This document shows positions 1-8,665 of a stretch of 64,000 nt of DNA, piece by piece (the stretch's first letter is position 1; every line of letters starts with the position of its first letter). Made by a program: the position numbers and the translations under genes. The notes beneath the pieces were generated by a model. The model saw nothing but the letters and a program-made list of their open reading frames with translations, had not been told where the DNA came from and ran no database searches. Source of the stretch: Streptococcus sp. F0442 (GTDB lineage Bacteria; Bacillota; Bacilli; Lactobacillales; Streptococcaceae); contig NZ_KB373314.1 in the NCBI RefSeq assembly GCF_000314795.2, positions 554,418-618,417 of the forward strand. The letters are read 5' to 3'.

Positions 1-214
1 GGTAGGTCTGAAAATCCTCGTTTTCTTTCCAAATACCATCGTTCCCTATCGTTTCTGTATAAGGCTTAAACATCACATAGCGCATCCATCCACCATTTTC
101 AGAATAGTTAATTTCTTCCATGGGGTTCTTCAAGCTCAGGTAGATTCCCAACCAATAAAGGCAAAAAAGTAGGATAGGAGTAAGCCAGAGAAACTGTTTT
201 AGAGGTTTTTTCAT
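1..214 (-). CDS. Hypothetical membrane-anchored protein, N-terminal fragment (gene runs off the left edge)
   Basis: An open frame on the minus strand starts with ATG at 214-212 and runs out of the window. It reads MKKPLKQFLWLTPILLF and so on. A basic N-terminus is followed by one hydrophobic segment (about residues 8-27), then a polar part containing NGGWMRYVMF. This looks like a signal anchor with an extracellular domain. The start overlaps the recJ stop as ATGA, so it is probably translated in the same operon after recJ. I do not recognise the family; only about 71 codons are visible. Confidence 0.6.
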   Translation of the reverse strand, partial: MKKPLKQFLWLTPILLFCLYWLGIYLSLKNPMEEINYSENGGWMRYVMFKPYTETIGNDGIWKENEDFQTY

Positions 215-2436
215 AAGGTCTGTCTTGTCAGATAATCATAGATTTCACGAACTGTTCCAAGGGCCATCAATTCCTGCTCTTTCACCGTTTGTTTGAGTTT
301 TTGGTAGATGGTGCTTTCTGCGATTTCCCGTTTTTCTGCTGTTTTATTGACCTTCATGATGCCATTTTCAATGGTCACAAAGCCCAGCTCTTGGAAGATC
401 TGGATCATTTTGACCAAGAGGATCTGCTGGATCTTGAGATAGGCCGCTAGGTCTTTGAGTTTGTAACGGACATCGAACTCTGGGTATTGGTAAATGGTTT
501 TATAGAGTTTGGCATACTGGTCCCTGCTACCGTAGCCTGTCAGATAGTAGGCTTTGGCGATTTCATTTTTGAAATAGACGACCTGGAAATCATGCTCTTG
601 AAAGATGTGACGCAGTTGCTCTATATCCTCAGGGATATTTCCAACCACTACAGCAGTTGCTCCTACTAGATCAGGCAGTTCTTTGGTAAAATCAAGAACA
701 GGAACACCTGAGGGGAGGCTGGCTGTTTTAGAGCGAATATTAAAGAGCTGGACGCCGTCCACACGCGCATCGACCAGCATGAGCTGAAGGGTCGTTTGGC
801 CATTCCATTGGTTGACAGACAATTGCACGGCTAGCTCTAAGTCTTGCGCCTGGGCAAATTCTGTTTCTAAGCTTCCCAAGCCAAAGGCAACCACCTCAAA
901 GGTCGCATCTTCTTGAGAAATTTTGAGTTTCAAGTGAGTATTGCCAGCTCCCATTGAGCGTGCCCCTTCTACCTTGAAGTTACGGATCAGAAAGACAGGC
1001 TTTTTATTATCCATGCCAAAAGGACTCAAGCGATCAAAGCTTTTCAAGGTTTCAAGCGTTAATTCTGTTAAATGCAGTTCCTCATCGATCGCTAAGCTAG
1101 ACTTGCTGCTGAGATCTATCTCTTGCTCTGAAATATAGTCGGTAAGGGCCTGAGACAAGGCAGGGAGTTGGTCCACCTCGAGCGTCATCCCTGCTGCACC
1201 GGCATGTCCTCCAAAGGCAACAAAGAGTGACCGGTGAGGATCGAGAGCCTCAAAGATATTGACTGACTCAGGACTGCGAGCGCTTCCTTTAGCTCGTCCA
1301 TCTTCGATACTTAAAACAACGACCGGCTGGTGAAGTTCTTCTAAGAGACGACCGGCAACAATGCCAAGCACTCCCGGATTCCAGCCTTCTTTAGCCAAGA
1401 CCTGGGCAGACAAGCTTGGGTCGACCATGGTTTTAGCTTCGTCGTAGATGCTTTGGACGATCTCTTTGCGTTCTTCATTCTTTTGATGAATCATGAGAGC
1501 AATTTCGTGCGCTTCTTCATCATCAAAACCAGTCAGTAGTTCGATGGCTGGATTTGGGTCATCGAGGCGACCAAGGGCATTGAGACGAGGGGCGATCTGA
1601 AAGCCAATTGTTTCTTCATTAACATCCTCCGGACGAATCCCTGCGATCTCCAAAAGCTCCTGCAAGCCCATGCGCTGGGTATGTTGGAGAACCCCCAGGC
1701 CGTATTTGACCAGAATTCGATTTTCATCTGTCAGGCTCACCATGTCAGCGATGGTCCCGATCGCGACCAAGTCTAAGAGATCGACGGGCACTTCCTCTAG
1801 GAGGGCACAGGCCAATTTAAAGGCCACACCACAGCCTGCTAGATAATGGAAGGGATAGGCCGCATCTGGATGCTCTGGATGGATGATCGCATAAGCATGC
1901 GGCAAGTCCTCTGGCATAGAGTGGTGGTCCGTTACTATGACATCTACTCCCATTGCCTGGGCCATAGCGATGGCTTGATTGCCCGCGACACCATTGTCCA
2001 CCGTGACAATCAAAGAAATACCTTGCTGCTCGATAAAGTACTTGTAGACACTCTCATTGGGACCATAGCCGTCTGTGAAGCGGTTGGGTAGGTAGACTTG
2101 CACCTCTGCTCCCATCTGCTCCAAGGTTTCCTTCATAATAGAGGCCGAGGTCATCCCGTCCGCGTCATAGTCTCCATAGATGAGGATCTGCTCGTAATCT
2201 TCGATGGCCCGACGAATGCGCTCCACTGCCTTGTCCATATCATGGAGCAAATAAGGGTCGTGAAGCTTCTCCAGCTTGGGCTCTAAAAAGTCTTCTAAAT
2301 CCTCTTTGGTCTGAATGCCACGCTCATACAGCAAGGTTGCTACGGACGCTTCCAGGCCTGCTTTTTTAGCAAGGGCTAAAAAGGCCTCATCTGCACTTGG
2401 CGAAGCTAACTGCCAATCGTATTTTGAAGTGATCAT
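211..2436 (-). CDS. recJ: Single-stranded-DNA-specific 5'-3' exonuclease RecJ
   Basis: RecJ degrades single-stranded DNA 5' to 3' in recombinational and mismatch repair. The 741-residue protein shows the DHH phosphoesterase signatures: DYDADG near residues 89-94 (metal binding), VDNG near 146-149 and TDHH at 169-172. The DHHA1 motif GGHAGAAG lies near 405-415. The length suits the Firmicute form, which carries an extra C-terminal domain. An AGGAG box lies about 12 nt before the ATG, rather far. An extended -10 (TGATATAAT, minus strand, 2471-2479) lies just upstream. It seems to be first in a leftward transcript that continues into the next gene by a 4-bp overlap. Confidence 0.95.
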   Translation of the reverse strand: MITSKYDWQLASPSADEAFLALAKKAGLEASVATLLYERGIQTKEDLEDFLEPKLEKLHDPYLLHDMDKAVERIRRAIEDYEQILIYGDYDADGMTSASIMKETLEQMGAEVQVYLPNRFTDGYGPNESVYKYFIEQQGISLIVTVDNGVAGNQAIAMAQAMGVDVIVTDHHSMPEDLPHAYAIIHPEHPDAAYPFHYLAGCGVAFKLACALLEEVPVDLLDLVAIGTIADMVSLTDENRILVKYGLGVLQHTQRMGLQELLEIAGIRPEDVNEETIGFQIAPRLNALGRLDDPNPAIELLTGFDDEEAHEIALMIHQKNEERKEIVQSIYDEAKTMVDPSLSAQVLAKEGWNPGVLGIVAGRLLEELHQPVVVLSIEDGRAKGSARSPESVNIFEALDPHRSLFVAFGGHAGAAGMTLEVDQLPALSQALTDYISEQEIDLSSKSSLAIDEELHLTELTLETLKSFDRLSPFGMDNKKPVFLIRNFKVEGARSMGAGNTHLKLKISQEDATFEVVAFGLGSLETEFAQAQDLELAVQLSVNQWNGQTTLQLMLVDARVDGVQLFNIRSKTASLPSGVPVLDFTKELPDLVGATAVVVGNIPEDIEQLRHIFQEHDFQVVYFKNEIAKAYYLTGYGSRDQYAKLYKTIYQYPEFDVRYKLKDLAAYLKIQQILLVKMIQIFQELGFVTIENGIMKVNKTAEKREIAESTIYQKLKQTVKEQELMALGTVREIYDYLTRQTL

Positions 2437-2470
2437 CTAGCTTTTGGTCTCCTCTTTTTCTTATCTGAAT

Positions 2471-2479
2471 ATTATATCA
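2471..2479 (-). promoter_or_regulatory. Extended -10 promoter of recJ
   Basis: On the minus strand the sequence reads TGATATAAT, a full TGnTATAAT extended -10, about 35 nt before the recJ ATG. No good -35 was picked out, as is common for extended -10 promoters in streptococci. Confidence 0.55.
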
Positions 2480-2564
2480 TGAAAGCAGGAAATGTCGGGA
2501 AATAAAGGGTCAGACAGATCTTGAAATAAAATGAACAGCAAGCTCTATTTTTGTTTCATTTGGC

Positions 2565-2592
2565 TTGACTTATAGGTATAAAAACTTATAAT
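2565..2592 (+). promoter_or_regulatory. Promoter of the LPxTG surface protein gene
   Basis: TTGACT at 2565-2570 and a perfect TATAAT at 2587-2592 are separated by 16 bp. If used, it gives a 5' untranslated leader of about 300 nt before the TTG start at 2906. A second TATAAT-like box lies near 2641-2647, so another start is possible. Confidence 0.55.
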
Positions 2593-2724
2593 ATATTATG
2601 ATAATAATCTTTTTAAATATGTGATGGGATGATTATTCTGTTATAATTTCAAACGTTTATTATCGTTTTAACATTACTAAGCTTGTCATTTACCTTATTT
2701 TTCTATGTAAACAAACGTAATTAG

Positions 2725-2835
2725 AGGCTTTGATGCGGATCTGATCGCTGAGGTTGTTACTTTTAGCTAACAGATCATTTATAGATCCATCATCAAATAA
2801 GGCGACTAGTTTCAAGGAGTAGAAATTAGAAGCCT
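2725..2835 (+). promoter_or_regulatory. Structured 5' leader of the surface protein gene
   Basis: The 469 bp between recJ and the adhesin hold this foldable stretch. TTTGATG (2729-2735) pairs with CATCAAA (2791-2797), GGATC (2737-2741) with GATCC (2784-2788), and TGATC (2742-2746) with GATCA (2773-2777). AGGCTT (2725-2730) can also pair with AAGCCT (2830-2835) as an outer or competing stem. There is no U-run directly after it, so it is not a plain terminator. No known riboswitch class was recognised. Confidence 0.45.
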
Positions 2836-2905
2836 TTCTGTTTTAGGATATATCACTATATAGAAAAATGGGAGAAGGCATGCAAAAGAAAGGAAATGAG
2901 GCCAA

Positions 2906-5900
2906 TTGAAATCTCTTTATAAAAAGATAGTTGCATTTGTAGCTATCATCGGTGTGGTAGCCTTAGGCTTGTCTGTGATCAAACCTGTTAGCGCAGCCAC
3001 TGTTTCACCAACTGTCACCAATTTAAAGGCTCAGACAAGTGGACAAAAAGTTACATTTTCATTTGACTGGGATTTAACAGGTAAATCTGTTAAAGAAGGC
3101 GACACTTTCACAATCGATGCTCCAGAAGGTGTCAATATCACTGAAATCGCAACACAATCACTACAAGCAAACGGTGCTGAAGTGGCGACTGTTTCGATGA
3201 CAGGTAAAAAGATTACTTTTACTTTCAAAAAAGCAATCGAATCAATGAACCAAAACGTAAAAGGTGGATTCTCATACAAAGCGGAATGGGATAACACTCC
3301 AGGAAACCCTGGAAACAAGACTGCCACTTCTAAAGTCGGTTCAGAATCTGTCATCATCACTCGTCCTGATGGACCCGGCGTATTTGAATCTGTCTTAAAT
3401 AAATATAATCGTACTGGTGATTTTGTTTCTAAACAATTCAAATTAGATGCATCTGAAAACTATGCATGGATGAACGTTGGAGATGACTATTACCTCACTA
3501 CTTGGTTCATTCGTATTAACGGAGATGGTAAGAAACAAGCCATCACAAATCCTGTTGTATCAGATAAAATCCAAGCTCCAGCTGTCGATTACTCAAAAAT
3601 CACTTTTGCTCCAGCTGCCAATCACGCTGCAAGTGAATTCTTCGTTGGAACATACTTGAAACCATCCTTCACATTAAGAAAAGGTGGACAAGTGGTTGCT
3701 TCAGGATGGGACTTCTGGCAACATGTGAAATTCGATGCAGACGGTAATGGATTTACCGTGAATTTATCAGATGTCAGTGATGTATTTAAAACAGCGTCTA
3801 GCGATGAATTGATCGTTGAATACCAAACATTAATTCCTAAGACAACTATTCGCGTAGATAACAATGCTACGTTAACAGCTGATGAAATCAAAACACCACA
3901 AACAGATCCTGCATTCTGGAATAACACAGAATTGAACTTCTGGGTAACTGGTGACAAGACTGTTACAGTTCAAAAAGAATGGGTTGGCGATAGCGAAGCA
4001 GATCGTAAAGATATCACTGTTCAATTAGTAGCTGATGGTAAAAAATTAGACGGAATGACTAAGACCTTGACAAAGGCTTCTGGTTGGCAAGCAGAATTTA
4101 CTAAATTACCAGGTATCAAAGACGGTAAGAAGATTGAGTACTCCGTAGTGGAAACAAATACACCTGATGGATATACTTCAAAAGTTGAACCAATCAATGA
4201 GTCGAATGTTATCAAAGTTGTAAACACTTCAAATAAACCAAAAGTTACTGAAACCACTGCAAATCTTGTTATTAAAAAAACTTTCGAAATAGCCGGCGAT
4301 CAGGAACATACACAAGTTCCGATCACAGAAGGTCAATTCGAATTTGTCTTGAAAGACGAAAATAACAAAGTAGTCGAAACTGCCAAGAACCAAGCAGATG
4401 GCACTGTTAACTTTAAGTCTCTGACTTTCAATAAAGAAGGTACTCATACTTATACCATCACTGAAAATAAGGGTACAGATACTAGTGTCAACTATAGTAC
4501 ACAAAGTATCAAGGCTACTGTCGATGTGAAGAAAGATAACGACAAACTCGTTGCTACTGTCACTTACTCAGGTGGAGATGGTGAACAAAAAAATACGATC
4601 ACCAATACTCAAAATAAACCAAAAGTTTCAAATGCTAAGGTAACCTTAAAACTTAAAAAAGCATTTGAAGGTGGCGAACTGAAGGGCGATGACTTTGAGT
4701 TTGTTGCAAAAGATGCAAACGATAAAGTTGTTGGTACAGCTAAGAACAAAGAAGATGGTTCGATTACTTTTGATACCATCACTGTAGACCACGCAGGAAC
4801 ATTCACCTATACCATCACTGAAACAAAAGGTAGTGACAAAACCATTACCTACAGTGATAAAACCATCACGGCTACGGTTGTAGTGGTTGAAAAAGACAAT
4901 GCTTTAGTTGTCGAACAAATCAACTACTCTGATGGTCAAACTAACACAGATACGTTCATCAACAAAAAAGAAGCTCCTAAAACAGAAAGTGTAACAGCTA
5001 CACTTCAAGTGAAAAAGCTCTTTAAAGAAGATGAAACAACCTTACCGATGGCAGACAATCAATTTGAATTTGTCTTAAAAGAAGGAAACACTACCCTTGA
5101 AACTGCCAAGAACAAGGCAGATGGTACTGTAACCTTTAAGGAACTTTCTTATACTGCAGAAGGAACACACGCTTACACCATTACCGAAAACAAAGGTACG
5201 GATGCTTCTATCAACTATAGCACACAAACCATCACGGCTACTGTTGCTGTGAAGAAAGCAAACGACAAACTCGTCGCTACTGTGACTTACTCAGGTGGAG
5301 ATACTGAAAAAGGTAATACCTTCACAAATACGAAGACACCTCCGACACCTCCAACGCCTGTTCCTCCAACAGTGAAACCAACGTCAGCTCAATTTAAGGC
5401 TAAAAAAGTTTTGGCGATCAATGGTTCGAGCGATCGTACATTAAAAGCTAATGAATTTACTTTCCTTCTCAAGGATCAAAATGGTACAGTCCTTGATACC
5501 AAGACAAATGGTGAGAATGGTGATATTCTCTTCAATCCAGTAACCTTTAGCAAGGCCGGTACTTTCACCTACACAATCGCTGAACAAAAACCAGCTACGC
5601 CAGAATCCGCTATTACTTATGATGAAACTGTTCATACTGTAACAGTAACTGTCACAAAAGATGCAACTGGACAATTGACTGCGGATGTGAAATACGATGG
5701 TAAGATGGATACTCTTACTTTTACCAACACGTATACACCTCCGACACCTCCAACTCCAAGTGAAAAACAAATTACCACAAGCAAGATTTTAGAAGGTCGT
5801 GACCTTCAAGGTGGTGAATTTAGCTTTAACCTCTTGGACGAAAATGGAACTGTTCTTCAAACAAAACAAAATGCTGCAGATGGTACAGTGACATTTGATG

Positions 5901-6730
5901 CGATCGCCTACACGGAAGCGATGATTGGTACTCATCAATATACCATTAAAGAAGTCGTACCAGCTGATCAGGCAAACATCCAATACGATGAAGGTCAAGT
6001 GGATGTCACAGTTACTGTCACAAAAGATGAAGCATCAAATGCGATCCAAGCGGTAGTTTCTTATGGTGACAAGAAAACCTTTATTAACAAGGTCATCCCA
6101 CCAACTCCACCAACAATTGATATTCCTGAATTGAAACTTTACACCCTTAAGGTTCGTAAAGTAGATGAAAAGGGTGATTACCTTGCCGGTGCTGTATTTG
6201 GACTCTTTGAAGCAGATGGTGTGACACCTGTTGCAAACCCATATGGACAAGGCCAAGCGCAAGCAATTTCTGGTCAAGATGGACTTGCAAGCTTTGTTGG
6301 ATTTGAAGCGAAAGATTACGTAATCAAAGAGCTCTCTGCTCCAAGTGATTACCAACTTTCAAATGAAGTTATCAAAGTTTCTGTAAGCGACTATGTTGCT
6401 GCTACAAACCTTGTTGTTGATAAAGGAAACGTGGTGAATAAACTTCTTCCACCTCCACCATCAACAGATAAACCGAAATCATCAACACCTCCACCATCAA
6501 CAGATAAACCTAAATCATCAACACCTCCATCACCAAATGGAGATAAACCTAAGTCTAACGACAAACCTAAATCTAGTGAAACTCCTAAATCTAGTGACAA
6601 ACCTAAAGAAAATAAAAAATCTCTTCCTTCAACAGGAACTGAAGATCATTTAGGACTTCTTGTAACTGGTTTGACATTCGTCGCTACAGCTATTGCTTCT
6701 ATAACACTTAAGAAGAAAGAAGACTTCTAA
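2906..6730 (+). CDS. LPxTG-anchored surface adhesin with CnaB and pilin isopeptide-linkage repeats
   Basis: A 1274-residue secreted cell-wall protein. It opens with a signal peptide (about 1-31, ending near VSAA). Next come an MSCRAMM-like N-terminal adhesive region (about 32-350) and a CnaB-like domain (about 351-445). Five repeats of the streptococcal pilin isopeptide-linkage type begin near 452, 576, 693, 826 and 953, each with a TYTI(T/A/K)E core. A second CnaB/SpaA-like domain lies near 1076-1175, followed by a Pro/Lys/Ser wall-spanning tail with PPPSTDKPKSS repeats. The sorting signal LPSTG is at 1240-1244, then a hydrophobic segment and KKKEDF. Intramolecular Lys-Asn isopeptide bonds are expected from the family. 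The start is TTG: nearby ATGs are out of frame, and GGAAATGAGG lies just before. No sortase or pilus partner is adjacent. The ligand is unknown. Confidence 0.9.
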   Translation: MKSLYKKIVAFVAIIGVVALGLSVIKPVSAATVSPTVTNLKAQTSGQKVTFSFDWDLTGKSVKEGDTFTIDAPEGVNITEIATQSLQANGAEVATVSMTGKKITFTFKKAIESMNQNVKGGFSYKAEWDNTPGNPGNKTATSKVGSESVIITRPDGPGVFESVLNKYNRTGDFVSKQFKLDASENYAWMNVGDDYYLTTWFIRINGDGKKQAITNPVVSDKIQAPAVDYSKITFAPAANHAASEFFVGTYLKPSFTLRKGGQVVASGWDFWQHVKFDADGNGFTVNLSDVSDVFKTASSDELIVEYQTLIPKTTIRVDNNATLTADEIKTPQTDPAFWNNTELNFWVTGDKTVTVQKEWVGDSEADRKDITVQLVADGKKLDGMTKTLTKASGWQAEFTKLPGIKDGKKIEYSVVETNTPDGYTSKVEPINESNVIKVVNTSNKPKVTETTANLVIKKTFEIAGDQEHTQVPITEGQFEFVLKDENNKVVETAKNQADGTVNFKSLTFNKEGTHTYTITENKGTDTSVNYSTQSIKATVDVKKDNDKLVATVTYSGGDGEQKNTITNTQNKPKVSNAKVTLKLKKAFEGGELKGDDFEFVAKDANDKVVGTAKNKEDGSITFDTITVDHAGTFTYTITETKGSDKTITYSDKTITATVVVVEKDNALVVEQINYSDGQTNTDTFINKKEAPKTESVTATLQVKKLFKEDETTLPMADNQFEFVLKEGNTTLETAKNKADGTVTFKELSYTAEGTHAYTITENKGTDASINYSTQTITATVAVKKANDKLVATVTYSGGDTEKGNTFTNTKTPPTPPTPVPPTVKPTSAQFKAKKVLAINGSSDRTLKANEFTFLLKDQNGTVLDTKTNGENGDILFNPVTFSKAGTFTYTIAEQKPATPESAITYDETVHTVTVTVTKDATGQLTADVKYDGKMDTLTFTNTYTPPTPPTPSEKQITTSKILEGRDLQGGEFSFNLLDENGTVLQTKQNAADGTVTFDAIAYTEAMIGTHQYTIKEVVPADQANIQYDEGQVDVTVTVTKDEASNAIQAVVSYGDKKTFINKVIPPTPPTIDIPELKLYTLKVRKVDEKGDYLAGAVFGLFEADGVTPVANPYGQGQAQAISGQDGLASFVGFEAKDYVIKELSAPSDYQLSNEVIKVSVSDYVAATNLVVDKGNVVNKLLPPPPSTDKPKSSTPPPSTDKPKSSTPPSPNGDKPKSNDKPKSSETPKSSDKPKENKKSLPSTGTEDHLGLLVTGLTFVATAIASITLKKKEDF

Positions 6731-6738
6731 GAAACATG

Positions 6739-6773
6739 AAAGATCTAGTCAAACGTGACTAGATCTTTTTCTT
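6739..6773 (+). terminator. Rho-independent terminator after the surface protein gene
   Basis: A 13-bp perfect stem (AAAGATCTAGTCA with TGACTAGATCTTT) around an AACG loop is followed by a T-run. It sits 8 nt after the stop codon and also closes the convergent acetyltransferase transcript from the other side. Confidence 0.9.
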
Positions 6774-6781
6774 GTATGATA

Positions 6782-7186
6782 TTAATTTTTATAAATCATC
6801 CCTGTACAGGCTTGCTCTGACAGTTCGACAAAACCCAGGGATTGGTAAAAGGCAAGATTTTTCTCACTTCGTTCAGTAACAAGGAGCCGTTGATAGACAG
6901 TAGGGAAGGTCGCTAAAGCCTCTTCTAAGAGTTTCTTTCCAATGCCTTGGCGCTGGTGATCTGGTCGCACCAATAGGTCCTGCACAAAAATGACAGAATG
7001 GCCATCTCCTACTAAGCGAATGTAGGCTACTAACTCTTCCTTATCATAGACCGCCAACTGCCAGAGACTGGCTTTGACAGCTTCTTCCAACATGGTTGGA
7101 TTGTTAGTATAATTGGTCCAGCCGACTGAGCTATAGAGTGCGAGTAGGTCTGTCATCTCTGGAATTTCTTTTTTATAATGTAACAT
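6782..7186 (-). CDS. GNAT-family N-acetyltransferase
   Basis: A 134-residue single-domain acetyltransferase that would move an acetyl group from acetyl-CoA to an unknown amine. The acetyl-CoA motif QRQGIG lies at residues 78-83, after FVQDLLVRP. The C-terminal FYQSLGF motif typical of GNAT proteins follows. An AAGGAG box lies 5 nt before the ATG and overlaps the end of the upstream methyltransferase gene, so the two are co-translated. It is the last gene of the leftward run that begins at miaA. The substrate cannot be read from the sequence. Confidence 0.85.
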   Translation of the reverse strand: MLHYKKEIPEMTDLLALYSSVGWTNYTNNPTMLEEAVKASLWQLAVYDKEELVAYIRLVGDGHSVIFVQDLLVRPDHQRQGIGKKLLEEALATFPTVYQRLLVTERSEKNLAFYQSLGFVELSEQACTGMIYKN

Positions 7187-7187
7187 C

Positions 7188-7898
7188 TTAACTCCTTTTT
7201 AAGCTATAGTGCTGGAAGAAGGCGATATCTCTGTAAGGGGACTCTTGGCAAACGGCCAGCTCCATTTTGAGCATAGACTCTCGCCAGCCTTCTTCGCTCT
7301 TGAAGCGATTGTCCTGCAAGGCATAAAAGACACGAATTCCTTGGTAGTCCTGAACTTCGAGGGCTAGGTCTTCTACTACTGCATCGATATCATAGGCCTG
7401 AGCCAAGCCCATGGAGTGGGTTTCCAGATCCTGACCTGCTAGCAAATCAAGGGCCTTCTGAGAATCATTTTCAAAGACGACGGTCTGTAGGACGCGGCCA
7501 ACCTCATTGTGCTTGACGATAGAGAGCAGGCCTCCTGGTTTCAAGAGACGGGTGAATTCCTTGAGAACATCCTTGCGATCCTCCACATACTCCAAGACAT
7601 TGTGGCAAAGGATGACCTCAAAACTGGCATCTTCAAAGCTTTCTATTTGGTCCAAACTCCCGACCAGTTGCTGGTAAGGATGATCCTGGACCCGCAAGGC
7701 CACCATTTCCTCATTAGGCTCCACAGCAAGGACTTGATTGTCTTGCGCCAAGTGGTTGGCTACAAGACCGAAACCACTGCCAAAATCGAGCACTCGCTTT
7801 CCCTTGATGTCCTGTAATTGTTCAAAAAGGATATCATAATAGATCTGTCCCCAGGGTTGCCGAAGGTTCTCTAAATAGGCTTGAATATTTGTGGCCAT
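7188..7898 (-). CDS. SAM-dependent class I methyltransferase
   Basis: A 236-residue protein with a Rossmann-type SAM-binding core. Motif I is VLDFGSGFG (about 37-45), with an acidic residue in AVEPNEEM (about 58-65) and FEVILCHNVLEYV (motif post I/II) following. It resembles the Methyltransf_11 / UbiE-like group. The substrate is unknown. A GGAGGAG box precedes the ATG. The gene sits between the SDR gene (10 bp upstream) and the acetyltransferase (1 bp downstream), so it is part of the same operon. Confidence 0.85.
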   Translation of the reverse strand: MATNIQAYLENLRQPWGQIYYDILFEQLQDIKGKRVLDFGSGFGLVANHLAQDNQVLAVEPNEEMVALRVQDHPYQQLVGSLDQIESFEDASFEVILCHNVLEYVEDRKDVLKEFTRLLKPGGLLSIVKHNEVGRVLQTVVFENDSQKALDLLAGQDLETHSMGLAQAYDIDAVVEDLALEVQDYQGIRVFYALQDNRFKSEEGWRESMLKMELAVCQESPYRDIAFFQHYSLKRS

Positions 7899-7908
7899 CT
7901 ATCTCCTC

Positions 7909-8664
7909 CTATTTGAAGTTAAACATCTTGCAGGCTAGCTTGTCTGAGATGCGTGGGAAAAGGGTATAGAGCTTGTGGGTCAGGTTCAAGAGCCAAGGCA
8001 GATTGAGCTCACGTTTTGCTTTTCCAAAATTTTTGACAATTTTCTTAGCCACAAAGTCCGGTTCCAAAATATACCGGTCTACAGCTTTGACATAACTTCC
8101 GTCTGGGTCTGCCTGATCAAAGAAAGTGGTCCGAATTGGGCCTGGATTGACTGTCGTCACATGGACACCAAAGGGCATGAGTTCCAAACGCAAAGCGTTA
8201 GAGAAGCCAATGGCCGCAAACTTGGTGGCCGAATAAAGGCTGGATTTGGCAGTTGCGACGAGGCCCGCCATGCTGACGATATTGACAATGTGCCCCTTTC
8301 CTGCTGCCTTCATGTGCGCACCCATCAAGCGTGAAAGCTGCATGAGGGCAAAGGTATTGACTTCAAACATCTCCTGCACCTGCTGGTCAGAAATGCGATC
8401 AAAGGCCTCAAAAATCCCATAGCCTGCATTGTTGACCAAGATATCGATCTGTCCGTAGCGCTGATAGAGCTCTTCTACCAAATCTTGGACGGCTGAGGAA
8501 TCGGTGATATCAAGCCCGATGCATTCGGCTTGAGGATGGTCAGCATAGAGGTCTTCCAGTTTCTCTTGATTTCTCCCTAAGAGAATGAGCCGGTCTTCAG
8601 GGAGGAGCTTGACCATTTCCTGTGCCAATCCTCCACTTGCTCCTGTGATAATGATGGTTCGCAT
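7909..8664 (-). CDS. Short-chain dehydrogenase/reductase (SDR)
   Basis: A 251-residue NAD(P)-dependent oxidoreductase. The nucleotide motif TGASGGLA is at 7-14, NNAG at 78-81, the catalytic Ser near 131 (NIVSMAG), and YSATK gives Tyr144 and Lys148. It is a classical SDR of the YqjQ/DltE type seen after rnz in other streptococci. The substrate is unknown. The SD GGAGA lies 6 nt before ATG, and only 1 bp separates it from the rnz stop, so the two are translationally coupled. Confidence 0.9.
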   Translation of the reverse strand: MRTIIITGASGGLAQEMVKLLPEDRLILLGRNQEKLEDLYADHPQAECIGLDITDSSAVQDLVEELYQRYGQIDILVNNAGYGIFEAFDRISDQQVQEMFEVNTFALMQLSRLMGAHMKAAGKGHIVNIVSMAGLVATAKSSLYSATKFAAIGFSNALRLELMPFGVHVTTVNPGPIRTTFFDQADPDGSYVKAVDRYILEPDFVAKKIVKNFGKAKRELNLPWLLNLTHKLYTLFPRISDKLACKMFNFK

Positions 8665-8665
8665 C

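Noticed and set aside
3031-3441. Several minus-strand frames inside the adhesin gene
   Set aside because: They mirror the repetitive Thr/Lys-rich reading frame and show no start signals or known domains.
6448-6610. Short tandem repeats (CCACCATCAACAGATAAACC-like) that could suggest an array
   Set aside because: They are in-frame PPPSTDKPKSS coding repeats of the wall-spanning region; spacing and lack of unique spacers rule out a CRISPR array.
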